A stretch of DNA of 64,000 bases from Benincasa hispida (taxonomy: Eukaryota; Streptophyta; Magnoliopsida; Cucurbitales; Cucurbitaceae). Shown here in pieces: positions 44,063 to 55,896 of the stretch. The notes below the pieces were generated by a model. The model ran no database searches. It was given only the letters and a program-made list of their open reading frames with translations, and had not been told where the DNA came from. Each line of letters starts with the position of its first letter. Position 1 is the stretch's first letter. The DNA lies in contig NC_052357.1 in assembly GCF_009727055.1 (NCBI RefSeq), positions 11,232,518 through 11,296,517 of the forward strand, written 5' to 3'. The translations under genes and the position numbers were made by a program.

Positions 44063-46168
44063 TGAAGGATCTCTTATACAAGAGTAGCTATGAGGGGAAG
44101 CGGATCTTTCCAAATCATTGTGACAGAATTTCCATATCAACATTCACACAAATAGATATGCATTAACATAACTAAACGACCGACTTGTTTCGACAATAAA
44201 TGACAAGAGAACGAGTAAACATACCAGTTGAAGACTTTCTTCTCGGCAAGACTCACTCTCTCCACGAATAAACTCCTTTCGCTCTCGCTAGACCAGCAAG
44301 CAATCGTCCAACAACACCCCGGTCATCTACATTATCGGCTTCGCACGAACAGCAAGAAATGGGGACGACACCACCACTCGAGCCCTTAGTATTCTCAGAG
44401 TGAGAATCTAAGGTGTGGGCTTTGTTCGGATTTGGTAGAGGTGAGGAGGAAAGGCTATCGTGTACAAAGATCAAGCAAGTGGGAGAAGGCAACCACTATC
44501 GCAACGTATAGTCAGAGTGCTTGATCGTTTAGGCGAGGTACACGATCGTGTAGGAAAAGCTAAGTGATCGTCTATACGATCGTTTAATAAGGCTCGAGCA
44601 CTAAGAGATCGTTTAGTAAATGGTAAGCGATCCTGTAGAGAATGCAAGCGCGATTGTGCGATCGTTTAGTAAATGATTCGCTATTATATAGGCTCTAAAT
44701 TACTATGCGATCGATTGCTAAACACTTCGTGAGCAATTATGCGCATATCTTGCAAAATGAAAACCATTTTCATTTTATTCTTCAATTACAAAAACCGAAT
44801 TGAACCTCCCACTATCTTATGGTTATGGAGAAAACGCCAGCCAATTATCCCATAACTGTCCATTTAATAAAATAATAAATATAATCACATTATATTCATA
44901 ACCTATAGTTTGATATCATATATCAACCATAGTGTTTTCTCCTCTACTTGATATAAATCATATTTATATCCAATTTCCTCCAAATTAATGTATCTCATAC
45001 ATTTAGTCAATTATCATATATAATTAACCAGTTCAATTATATCATATATAATCGAACTCCCTCTTGTCAATTTGAACATTTCAAACTGACCCAAAAACTG
45101 ATTCTCAACTTTTATCCAACCTACCAAGGGGACCTTATGGACCTATGACTCGAAGCTCCAACGGTACGTGAATAGCTGACTAAACTCTTTAACCACAAGA
45201 TCCACCATCCATGAACTACCAGACATTCCACTAAAGACAGATAGCTGACCTCTTCTTACCATAGATATATTTCTGTGTCCATCGGATATAACCAATCATG
45301 AGTACGATAACCCTTCACAGATGCTCGTAAGTACAGCTGGACCAATTTATTGCTTTGCCCCTGTAGTTACTTCTTATTCCTCAAGTACCACCGATCCCTC
45401 TAATGAACAATACGACATAGTCTTACTATGTGTGAACACCTCTTAGGCCATAAGAAGGTGTGTGGCGCCACATCGTTCAAGCCCTAGGATCAACTCTTAT
45501 GAGAGCTATCTATCTACTTACCCCTGCTTCGGGGAAGAAGTGAATTCCATTTTATGTAGCTGAGTTCCCAGCTCCCAAATCAGACGAATCCCTAAAGTGG
45601 TATGTTTGAGTCGGCAGCCTGGCCACTCGCACCCATGCAAATTAAAGACCGCCCTCAATGGTAGGATCACTCAGGATTGAGGTCATGTTACCTTTGGTCA
45701 TCCTAGTGAAGTGAAGTCTCTGTCATGAACGATGTTATATAACGAGACGTTAACATTTCGTGGTCAAGTCTTATACAAACTCTTTGTATAGGACGCCCTC
45801 GTTCGCATGTCCCCACACGAATGATCAAGATCAGATCATCTGTGGCAAGTCACAACACTTATAACTATTCCACAAAGTGGGTCGCAACCGTAGCATTACT
45901 AGGATAAGGTTTCCCTCCTATATCCATATACTACAGACCATTTTGTTTATCACTTAAGACATGATCCACTTATATGTCACCACATACATGCTTAAGTTAC
46001 ATAATCACAACCAGGGATTTTAGTTTATTGGTTTGTGGTAAGGAAAATAAAACATTCAATATGCAAAGTCAAGAAGTGAAATAACTATCAAATATTATAC
46101 ATCACAAGCATTCGTACAAACTGTTTACAAACTACAGAACACGAGACTTTATGGTATCATCCCCAACA
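44063..46168 (-). mobile_element. 5' LTR of copia K5, 2106 bp
   Basis: On the reverse strand it starts TGTTGGGGATGATACC at 46168 and ends GATCCTTCA at 44063, the same family as 28870-31008. An ACGATCG array lies at 44523-44716. A reverse-strand ORF (44253-44492) is chance. The flank at 46169 is K6 gag, but the other flank of K5 is lost, so no duplication can be tested. Confidence 0.88.
44523..44716 (-). repeat. ACGATCG-like array in K5 LTR
   Basis: GATCG/GATTG cores start at 44523, 44544, 44566, 44578, 44607, 44629, 44652, 44660, 44675, 44709 and 44713. The dominant spacing is 21-23 bp, with extra cores at half spacings. Position within the LTR matches the forward copy at 30354. Confidence 0.8.
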
Positions 46169-47696
46169 TGAAATATCCTTTACTATTCCTAGTCAAGATG
46201 CCATTAAATTCACATAAATCTAGAGGCTAAAAGATCCCGAGTATAGATTTATGCAGAGTTTTAGTAATTTTAGCCTGACCACAATACTCGAATTTTTCAA
46301 AATCATTCATGGATAACTTAGGTATCATTTACAGCCTAATCATGTTACTAATTAAATCCTTATTCACATGACAAAGTCTAACATGCCAAACATTCATAGA
46401 ACACAACATATACACAGAAGATTTCATTTTATTGTAGTCTAAATTTAATTTGAACATTTCCTCAGTTGCATCTCTTTCCCTACGAATACATTATTTTTTG
46501 TAAGGGTATATAGGTTTACCCCTATAGTTTGAGTAAACCTGGCTTTGTTGAGGACATAGCCCGAGACCAAATTCTTTCTTATCTCCAAAGTGTGCAGGAC
46601 GTCCTTCAACCTGAGGGTCTTCCCAGAGGTAAACTTCAGTTCCACCTTGCCAGTTCTAACAACTTTTGTAGAGTGGTGATCCCCCAACAAAATATTCTTA
46701 TCCTTAGTTTCAGTATAAGTTTTAAATAGACTAAGGTCGTGACGACGCATAGCGCCAGTGTCTATCCATCACCCTTCACAACCACCGATCACATTTACTT
46801 CTGTGATCATGGCGACTAACAGTTCTTTTGTCAGGTTCGCCTAACCAATAGGACGATGCCTGTTCCTATAGTTCCTAACCATGTGACCAGGTTTATTACA
46901 ATTAAAGCAGAGGAACTGTATCGTTTCTCCTGAAGGGGGCTTCTGTTTTTTCTGTTGGTTCTGGTTGCTGAAGCCACGATTCTGATCTTTCCTCTTTGTC
47001 CCCTTATATTTTTTGTCAGGTTTTACCACGAAAGAGGTGGGTTTCCCAGGTACTGCGTTTACCTTCTCCCTCTGGTCCTTCTTTTGAGCTTCCTCCTCGA
47101 TCCTTAGCCGGGTGACAAGACTCTCCAAGGAGAAATCCTTGGTCTTATGCCTCAAAGTGTTCTTAAAGTCCTTCTACAAAGGGGGCAGTTTATCAATAAT
47201 AACAGCAACTTGGAATTGTTCGTCTAGAGGCATGCCTTCAATAATTATCTCGTGGGCTATCTTCTGGAGTTCATGGGACTGGGCCTCCATGGATTTATCA
47301 CCGTGCATCTGGAACTTGAGATAATGGCTAACAATATATTTCTTCGACCCAACCTCCTTGGTGTCGTACTTCTTTTGCAGGGCATCTCAAACCTCCTTCG
47401 TTGTCTTCATTGTACTGTAGTAGTCATATAGATCATCAGTCAATCCATTTAAAATAAAGTTATTACAAAGAAAGTCTTTCTCCTCCCAGACAACACCATC
47501 TTTTATCTTTTGTTCAATTGGTTCTTCTACAGGAACGATTGGCTTATCTCTGGTACAAGTTTCGGAAACTTTCTTGACGGTGATAAAGAATAGCATCTTT
47601 TCCTTCTACCGTTTGAAGTTCGCTCCTTCGAACCGGAATGGACGGTTGAGGTCATATATTATAATGTCATTGTTGGTAATGAAGGCCATTAGTGAT
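46169..47696 (-). pseudogene. K6 copia gag, protease and pre-integrase start
   Basis: The reading starts at 47696 MAFITNNDI, then FEGANFKR-stop; further frames give CNNFILNGLTDDLYDYY, QFQVAVIIDKLPP, HKTKDFSLESLVTRLRIEEE and a zinc knuckle CFNCNKPGHMVRNYRN whose last Cys is Tyr (about 46910-46865). A protease-like piece keeps WIDTGAMRH near 46760, then KDVLHTLEIRKNLVSGYVLN, and a pre-integrase start. It is truncated at 46169 by the K5 LTR. The domain order is Ty1/copia, but the family differs from K4/K5/K8. Stops and shifts are frequent. Confidence 0.82.
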
Positions 47697-48394
47697 TTGG
47701 TGGTACTTACGTCTTAAAATTGTTGGAAATGACAAGACCCTCAGACGACGAACAAGACAACAGCAAACGATCAGGTCATAGCGGTCGAGCAAAGAATAAA
47801 ACCTACAAAACCGAAGCTCGTTATAGACTAGGTCGCGGAGCTCACTCTTTTTAAGACATTTTGCGGCTCTGTCCAAGTGTGCAAGCAAGTCGGGTATACT
47901 GTCACGTCGTTCCAAGGATAAAATAGCCTAAAAAAACCAGGTCGAAAATGCACCGTTACCGATCGGAACACACACTCTTTCTAACTCACTGCTCATAAAA
48001 CGAAAAGTGAAAAAGTATGAGAGAAATGGAGAACATTCAAATGGAAGTGAAAAGTTCTGTGAATGATACGCTGAAGGCCATGCCTGTGAGAAAGAGGCGG
48101 AGAGCCTCAGAATGTGCGAGGGGCCGGAAGGACTTTTTTTTCAGGTTTAAGAAATAAGAATATATTTATTAAAGAGAATAATAATACACATACACGCACC
48201 TCGCCACGCCCACCCAGACGACGATGGTCTATCTCCTCACTCCTTCCAAAACATGGGTACCCTTTAGGACCCAAACTCAAAGCCCAAGGTTGTAGTACAT
48301 AAGGGAAGTTTCCAAATCAAAGTTTTTCAAGGTGGGATTCTCCAAACAAAGGTTAGTTCCCTCTTATTATTTAAAATTAAATTTGCACCCAACA
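47697..48394 (-). mobile_element. K6 5' LTR and leader
   Basis: On the reverse strand the LTR starts TGTTGGGTGCAAATTTAA at 48394. A possible primer-binding site TTGGACAGAGCC lies at about 47862-47874, placing the LTR end near 47880 (LTR about 510 bp). A reverse 82-codon ORF (47667-47915) overlaps it and is not a separate gene. Second LTR not in the window. Confidence 0.5.
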
Positions 48395-50043
48395 TTTTGT
48401 TATTTAATGGATATGTTACTTTGATTTGATTTTGATCTCATCATTGAGCTAATTGAAGAGTCATTTTTGTAATCTTTTTTACCCTTTTTACCGCGAGCTT
48501 ATTTGCACTTTTTGTAACTTTTTTATTTCTTTGATATATCACAATTTTAATTCTAATTATTATTATCACAGGTCATCAATTAGTTATTGTGAATTTGTAA
48601 TTTTATATATATCTTTGCATAAATCTAAAATCCATCATTAATCTCAAGTGTAAATGAAATCAAGAAAATAAAATATTCACCAAAAATATTTCTTAAATTA
48701 AAAATGGTAGCAGATTAATATTTAGTTGAAGGCGGAATAATGTTTCATTATTGGTTTTTGTTAAAATTTCATAAATACATGAAATGCCTAACCAAAATTA
48801 AATTTGAGAATTAGTGGTGTTATCTTTGTGAATTATTCTAATTCATAAATACATAAAAATTCTCTTGCAAATAAATATATTTTTTAAAAAATAATAATAA
48901 GTTTGAGAAGAGTAGTGCCCTTTATGGATTTTTATTGTTAAAAAATCATAAATACTTAAAATTTATCCTTAATTTAAAATTCTAAATTTGAAATCATTTT
49001 CATAAAATTAACGATTCGAATTTCAGCTATCAATAATAATTTTTAATTTAAAATGAGACTAAGTAGTATTCGCACTTTAGAATTTGTTAATTCCTTAAAT
49101 ACATGAAATTTCTCATTAAACACCAATGATTGAGATTAAAATCATCAAAGTTTGATGTTAGAATATTCTTGATGTGTAAGAAACTATTTTGGGAATTCAA
49201 AATAAATTTCCAATTTACTTAATGGCTCTAATGCCACTCACAATTTTTAGCTCATGTTTTATTTCTAAGATGTGAGCTAATAAACATGAGACATTTAAAT
49301 GACTCTCGACTCAAATCTGAATTTATGCAGACCAATACTTTTTTAGTTAGGCGACCAATCATGTCTTTAATATGATTGGTGGCAACTCCAAAACTCTTTA
49401 TTTTAAGATATCCATAAAAGAGGACGTCGGCTGCTTCGCATAGCGTCACGTTGCGACAATTATTACTCAACTAATTTTGGTAAGAAAATAACAACATTGA
49501 GAGACTAAATTTTAGATCTATTGGAAATAGAAGATTGTGATTCGACGTTTGAAACTATAAAGATTAAAATTGAACAAGCTCTAATGTACAAAGATCAATA
49601 TGGTATTTTAATATATATTTAATCATTCGACAATAACTATATTAATCTTTTGTTTCAAAGAAATATATATATTTGAAAAAAGCCATGCATTTATCCTCTT
49701 ATTTTAAAAGACTACAAATTTGTGGACCAAAATATCCTTAGTCTCACTCATAAACTTGTAATATTATAAATAAGAAAATAGAATGTAAAATATTAATTAA
49801 GCATAAATTGAAACGAGATTATCAACAAAAAAAAAAAAAAAATTAAGGTAAAATTTAGAAAAATCAAAAGACAAATTCAAATGAAATTGGCCTTATATTC
49901 ATATTGGTTATTGTGTTCAAATGATCTACTCGGATTATTCAATCTAAATTATAAAGAATGATAGAGATTTAGTTGAGTTAGTTTTGTTCTTGAGTTTGAG
50001 TTAATTAAATTTTTCTATTTTTGTCAAGTTGGATTAGGTTTCT
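48395..50043. other. AT-rich spacer without a supported gene
   Basis: ORFs up to 72 codons occur (48453-48641, 49252-49470) but lack recognisable domains. The last five bases, tttct, are the target site copied on insertion of K7. Confidence 0.45.
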
Positions 50044-50444
50044 TGTTGAAATGCCTTGAATCTGTTTGTTGGCGCTTCGAACAACCTAGTACGGGGGTTT
50101 CGTTGCTCGGTCAGTGAGCCAGGGTCAAGGGGCGGCACGCCTTGGTGGGGGTTCGGGGGCAATGCCTCCGAAATCTATTCAGATTTTTGTATTTAGCATA
50201 TTTATTTATTTGAAGTTATTTACGTTTTTTACCCTAGGGTTCAGAGCAGTGCGATATATAAACTCTCTAACCTAAAGGCGCCAGTTTTGATGATAATTCT
50301 GAAAACATTCTCTCGAAATAATATTGTTCTCTCTCTTCCCGTGGATGTAGCTAACACACTGTTAGTGAACTACATATATTTGTGTGTCGATCTTTCCCTA
50401 CTCTACGTTCCTTTTTGTGTTCTTTAATTGTCGATTTCGCAACA
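50044..50444 (+). mobile_element. 5' LTR of copia K7, 401 bp
   Basis: It starts TGTTGAAATGCCTTG, ends GATTTCGCAACA, and is flanked by TTTCT at 50039-50043. The 3' LTR at 61542-61941 is very similar. A TATA-like 'gcgatatataaactctc' lies at about 50252-50268, a likely transcription start region. Confidence 0.93.
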
Positions 50445-50447
50445 AAC

Positions 50448-50460
50448 TGGTAATAGAGCC
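50448..50460 (+). other. Primer-binding site of K7
   Basis: TGGTAATAGAGCC lies three bases after the LTR. It fits initiator tRNA-Met priming with changes from TGGTATCAGAGCC. Confidence 0.8.
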
Positions 50461-50505
50461 TTGTTAGGGTTTTTTCGAAATTCTGCATTTGTTCGACAAT
50501 TGAAG

Positions 50506-51290
50506 ATGTCTGGTGTGAACGTAAAGATCGACAAATTTATCGGGAGAAACAGTTTTGGTTTATGGCAGATCAAGATGTAATCCCTGCTAAAGCAGTAGGG
50601 GTTGTGGGCGCCGCTGATGGGTAAGTCAAAGAAGGATGTCGTGGATGACGAAAAGTGGCAAACTCTTGAGGAGAAGGCTCATTCGACGATCATGCTATGT
50701 TTGGCAGATGATGTCATCATCGAGGTTGCAGATGAAGAAACTGCCACTTGTATTTGGTTGAAGTTGGAGAGTCTTTACATGGCGAAATCTTTAACCAAGA
50801 AGTTATTTATAAAGAAACGTTTGTATCATCTACGTATGCAGGAAGGTACGTCTCTACGAGACCATCTTGGTCAATTAAATAAAATTTTATTAGATCTGCG
50901 TAATGTAGAGGTTAAGGTTGATGATGAGGATGCTACCCTAATTCTGTTGACATCTTTGCCGCTGTCTTATGACACTTGCGTTTCACTCTTATATTGGAGG
51001 GAAAGAAACTCTGACCTTAGAAGATACAAAGTCCACGTTGCTTATGAGAGATGACCGTCAGAATGTAGGAAGTTCAGTTACAGAAAATCAGGCATCTGAG
51101 TTAACTGCTATAGGAAGCAAGGGACATAGGAATTCTGGTAAGCAGAAGTCGAACCAGAATAAAGGTTTTCGAAGTCAAAGGGTTCTAGATCAGATTATTT
51201 TTGTAACTACTATAAAGAAAAGGGGCATTAGAAAATTGAATGTCCTAAGATAAAAAGAAATCAGGAAAAGAAGGAAAAAAGTGACAAAAG
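50506..51290 (+). pseudogene. K7 copia gag (Tnt1-like)
   Basis: The reading from ATG 50506 (MSGVNVKIDKFIGRNSFGLW) is broken by stops at 50578 and 50596 and then stays open from 50602 to 51054: WQTLEEKAHSTIMLCLADDV, YMAKSLTKKLFIKKRLYHLR and LILLTSLPLSYD. A frameshift moves the reading to 50969-51253. The zinc knuckle near 51205-51245 is broken. The first TAG fits CAG deamination. In Tnt1-like elements gag forms the particle. Confidence 0.88.
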
Positions 51291-51830
51291 GGAAGCATCC
51301 GCCTTTGTTGCACAAGTTGAGATTGATTCTGAAAAAGTCGAGATCGATTCTGAAGGAGATCTAGCTTTAGTTGTGAATGAACAATCACATTCTGATGATG
51401 TGTGGATTCTTGATTCTGGGCATCTTATCATATGTGCCCAAATAGAGAGTGGTTCTCAACCTATCAGTAAATAGATAGAGTGAATGTTAGCATGGCTAAC
51501 GGTGCTGTGTACAAGATAGTTGGAATCGGCTCAGTCAAGATACGAACACATAATGGTGCCTTCTACACTTTAAAAGAGATTAGGCATGTTCCACTAATGA
51601 AGAAGAGTTTGATATCCTTTAGTGTACTCAATATCAAGGGTTACATTTTTGAAGGTAAAGGTGGAGCAATGTATATCCATAAGGGTTCTAAGATAGTTCT
51701 GAAAGGCATAAAGTGTGGAACACTATATTTTCTATTAGGTTCCACAATTACAGGTTATGTTGTTGTTGCATCATCGGTCGTTCACAAGGATGATATGACT
51801 TGGTCATATGAGACTTGGTCATATGAGTGA
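51291..51830 (+). pseudogene. K7 protease
   Basis: The active site DVWILDSG is visible at 51397-51420, followed by a frame loss of one base. The frame 51480-51830 continues VNVSMANGAVYKIVGIGSVK, EIRHVPLMKKSLISF and IKCGTLYFLLGST. A tandem 'atgagacttggtcatatgag' is duplicated near 51795-51825. Protease would cut gag from pol. Confidence 0.85.
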
Positions 51831-52874
51831 AAAAGCGATGCAAATTCTATCAAAAAGAGATCTTCTTTGTGGGCATAAGGTGCAGGATTTTGAATTTTGT
51901 GAACATTGTGTATTTGGGAAGCTTCATCGCAGCAAGTTTTCAAGAGGCGTTCATCGTACAAAAGGGAAACTTGATTATATTCATTCAGACTGTTGGGGAC
52001 CTTCCAAAGTTGAATCTATTGGAGGCAGTAGGTATTTTTTTTGTTTATAATTGATGATTACTCAAGAATGACTTAGGTTTTTATGATGAAACATAAAAGT
52101 GAAGCCTTCAAGAATTTCAAGCAGTGGAAGATATTGGTTGAACATCAAACTGGGAAGAAGATCAAAAGGCTGCGAATTGATAATGGTCTGGAATTCTGTG
52201 GATCTGAATTTAATGAGTTTTGTAAAGTTGAGGGGATTGTTCGCCATTATACTGTTAGGAATACTCCACAGCAAAATGGGGTTGCAAAACGTATGAATCA
52301 TACGTTATTGGAGAGAGCAAGATGCATGCTTTCTAATGTAGAGTTGGCTAGAAAGTTTTGAGCAAAAGCAGTGAATACATCATATTATCTGATCAATTGT
52401 GGACCTCACACAGCTATTAATTGTAAAACACATTACGAGGTGTGGTCTGGTAAGCCTACGGATTATTCTTTATTAAAAGTTTTTGGTTGTACTGTCTACT
52501 ATCATGTTAATGAGGGTAAATTAGAACCGAGAGCTAAAAAGGGTATATTTGTGAGTTTTGGGGATGGAGTTAAGGGATATAGAGTCTGGTCACCTTCTGA
52601 GAATAGAGTCATACTTAGTAGGACTGTGATATTTGATGAAAATTCCATGTTTAACTCAACTGTAAAGCCTTTTGTGACGTCTACTGATGTGGAAGAAAGT
52701 AGTAGTGTTGATAAACAGTTGGAGATGCAATTCACTTCAGCTGTGAATGAATTACAACATCCAGGTGGAGAAGATCAATATGTTACTGTAGAAACTGATG
52801 TGCAACCAGAAATTAATGTGCCTAGAACGTCAGAAGTTGATTTGCCTGAGAATTCTAGATCACAAGTAGATTAA
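51808..52874 (+). pseudogene. K7 pre-integrase and integrase
   Basis: [14 protein letters not shown] and [14 protein letters not shown] give the H-H-C-C zinc site, then [20 protein letters not shown] with the first catalytic Asp. After a frameshift, 52083-52361 holds RLRIDNGLEFCGSEF (second Asp) and NTPQQNGVAKRMNHTLLE, where the usual Glu of the E-R-x-N block is Ala-Lys. A stop TGA at 52359 precedes 52371-52874 with YEVWSGKPTDYSLLKVFGC and a Ser/Glu-rich linker. Integrase would join the cDNA to the genome. Confidence 0.9.
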
Positions 52875-53421
52875 CCGAGTATAGCTCATGATAGAACTAG
52901 AAGAATTGGTGTTGGACCTCCTGTGAGGTATGGTTTTGAAGATATGGTTACTTTTGCATTGAAAGTTGTTGAAGAGGTGGATTCTCATGAGCCATCCACT
53001 ATAGAGAAGCTGTGTCATGTGGTGAGTCTGCAAAATGGTTTGTTGCTATGGGGAATGAGATGGAATCTCTTGACAAAAATCAGACTTGGGAATTAGTTAA
53101 ACGACCAAAGGAGAGAAAAATTGTCACTTGTAAATAGGTCTTCAAGAAAAAGGAGGGGATATCACCTTCAGAGGGTATTAAATATGAAGCTCGAGTTGTT
53201 GCTAGAGGGTTCACACAAAGGGAATGAGTTGATTATAATGAGATCTTCTCACCAGTAGTCAGACATACTTCTATCAGGGTATTACTAGCTATAGTAGCAC
53301 ATCAGAATTTAGAACTTGAACAACTGGATGTGAAGACAGCTTTCTTACATGGAGAGTTGGAGGAAGAAATTTATATGACCCAACCAGATGGGTTCTAGTG
53401 TCCAGGTAAAGAAGATTATGT
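52875..53421 (+). pseudogene. K7 RT, N-terminal half
   Basis: Readings in several frames: RIGVGPPVRYGF near 52905, KRPKERKIVTC-K followed by a stop at about 53137, EARVVARGFTQRE near 53190-53226, DYNEIFSPVVRHTSIRVLLA near 53235 and QLDVKTAFLHGELEEEIYM (catalytic Asp block) near 53323-53379. Stops at 53137, 53225 and 53398 break it. Confidence 0.85.
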
Positions 53422-54171
53422 TTGCAGTCTCCAAGGCAATGGTACAAACGATTTGATAGCTATATGATTAGACTTGGCTATAACAGGAGTCCATATGATT
53501 ATTGTGTATATCACAACAAAGCTAATGATGGTTCAATGATTTATTTGCTTTTATATGTAGATGATATGCACATAGCTGCAAAGTCCAAGTCTGATATTTT
53601 GAAATTGAAGAATCTTCTCAGTGTTGAGTTTAATATGAAGGATTTGGGTGCTGCTCATAAAATTCTGGGTATGGAGATTTATAGAGACAGAGGTAAGAAT
53701 AAGCTTTTCTTGTCACAGAAAGGATACATTCAGAAAATATTATCCAAGTTTGGTATGTCATCAGCTAAGCCTATAGATACTCCTAGTGTTGTAAATGCTC
53801 GTTTGTCATATGAGTTTTCACCACAGTCTGAAGCTGAGAAGAAATACATGTCTCGAGTTCCTTATGCTAGTGTAGTGGGAAGTTTGATGTATATTATGGT
53901 ATGTACTAGGCCTGATCCTGCCCATGCTGTTAGTGTTATCAGTAGGTTCATGGGTCAACCTGGAAAGGAGCATTGGCAAGCCGTTAAGAGGATTTTTCGT
54001 TATCGTAGAGGTACATATGATATTGGTCTTGTTCATGAGAATTGCACAAAGTGTTTGGTGACTAGTTATTCTGATTCTGACTATGCTGGAGATGTTGACA
54101 GTGGGATGTCTATGACTAGTTATGTGTTCACTCTAGGTGATTCTGTTGTTAGTTAGAAGGCAACCTTACAG
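53422..54171 (+). pseudogene. K7 RT C-terminal half and RNase H start
   Basis: A 244-codon open frame: SPRQWYKRFDSYMIRLGYNR, the catalytic YVDD at 53554-53565, FNMKDLGAAHKILGMEI, VPYASVVGSLMYIMVCTRPD and the first RNase H Asp in YSDSDYAGD. A stop at 54154 (Trp codon TGG to TAG) and the junction at 54171 end it. The rest of RNase H is found at 61104. Confidence 0.92.
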
Positions 54172-55754
54172 AAAAAAACAATGTAACAATTGCATGAACC
54201 AAACCTATAAAAACCCAACACCTATAATCCATTATCTTAGTGGGCTTAATGTCTCCACTATAAGCCAACACCTAGCTCACTATTTTGTTAGTGGAATTAT
54301 CCAACAAAATTTTGGATTTTCCCATTAACTATAATCAAAAGGCAAAACAGTCATTTGGTCAAAATCAAACTTTGACCAAAAAGTAAACATTTTTACTTTT
54401 TATGATTTTTTCCGTGTTGACCAATTTTAACCTCCCGAGCATGAATCCACATTCATTTTCTCGAAATTCAAATCATATTTGAATATAAGGTCGGTCATAG
54501 TTTGACTTTTCAAAGTCAAAAGTCAATTCTTTGACTTTTTACATCTTTCACCATTTCCATTATTTCCAAGCTTCCGAATATGAACGTATTCATATTCTTG
54601 ATATTTAAATCACATTTAAATATTAAGGCTGTATCTCTAAACTGAAAAACCCGACCACTACATCACATATACTTGTCGATTTCTCTCTCTTCACCTAATT
54701 CGAACAATTCGAATCATTCTATTATACTGTTCTAATTTTATTCCATATGAGCTAGTAGGGGAACCTAATGGACCTATAGATCATGGGCTCCAACGATCCG
54801 AGATTAGCTGGCTAAACTCTTTAGACAGAGCTAATCAACATTCGTTAACTAACGGGTCATTCCACTATAGTCCCGTAGTTACATTCCCTTCACTATAGAT
54901 ATATTTGTGTTTATTTGATATAACCATGATTAGTAAGCTAATCCTTCACAGGTTGTTCGTAATCTCGGCTGGGTCATAAAAACTGTTTTACCCCCAAGAC
55001 TACATCTTGTTCCTTATGTTCCACTGATCCTCTAATGAACAATTAGTTTAAGGACCATCCTATAAACTGAATTCCTCTCAGGCCAAGGAGAGGGTGGGGC
55101 CCCTTGTTCAAGACCTGGATTTAGTACTAAAGGGAATAACCTATCTACTATCCCTATAACGAGTAGAAGTGAATTCTGTCTTACACCCTATGTTCCCAGC
55201 TATCCACCCGATCTTACCCCTGAAATGGGAGGCTTATTGGGCCAGCGATGATGAGCTGCCCTCACCTATGTAGATCTAAGGATAATTCCGAGTGAACAGG
55301 AGTTCATAGTTAGATCAGGATTAAGATTAAGTTACCTAGGTCATCAATTAATGAAATAGTCAGTTTTATACATAAAACGTCATTTAGAACGTAAAAAGTG
55401 ACTATTTCATGGTTCAGTCTTATGCAAACTCATTGCATAGGATGCCCCCACTCATATATCTCTATATGAACGATTCAGGATCACATCGTTTGTACTAACT
55501 ACAAAGTAGGCCGCATCCATAATGTCCCCAGAACAAGGCGCCCAACCTTATTCATATACTAGAGACCATTTTGGCTATATTTGAACTTGATCCATCTTTA
55601 TGTCAGTACATAAAGTTCAAACTACATTAAATAGCCTCAGGACCTTAGTTTATTGGATTCAAGATTACAATTTCAATAACAACTTTATCGAAAAACAAAA
55701 CAGAATATGTTTATTAATTTACAAACTATGAATTTTAGGACATAAAATCCAACA
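54172..55754 (-). mobile_element. 3' LTR of copia K8, outer end missing or degenerate
   Basis: On the reverse strand it starts TGTTGGATTTTATGTCC at 55754, next to a polypurine tract. Blocks match the LTRs at 195-840 and 7380-9154. The K7 coding sequence resumes at 54171 without a clear CA end or 5-bp duplication, so the end of the LTR has probably been lost. No gene is present. Confidence 0.75.
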
Positions 55755-55767
55755 AACTCCCACTTGG
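55755..55767 (-). other. Polypurine tract of K8
   Basis: CCAAGTGGGAGTT (reverse strand) lies directly before the 3' LTR. A second purine run, AAGTGGGAGAA, lies near 55870-55880. Confidence 0.8.
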
Positions 55768-55896
55768 ACTAAAACTTCTAGTGGAGTATCATAATGTTGA
55801 ATTTAAGTGAGAAATATATGAGTGCAATAAACATATGAATACAATAAACTAGGGCATATACCCAAACGTTCTCCCACTTATCCTAGTTTACAAACT

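Noticed and set aside
44253..44492. 79-codon ORF with Ser/Pro-rich start
   Set aside because: It lies in the K5 LTR. The similar region of 28870-31008 does not keep the frame.
54195..54215. TATAAAA as promoter of K8
   Set aside because: It is on the plus strand, while K8 runs on the minus strand.
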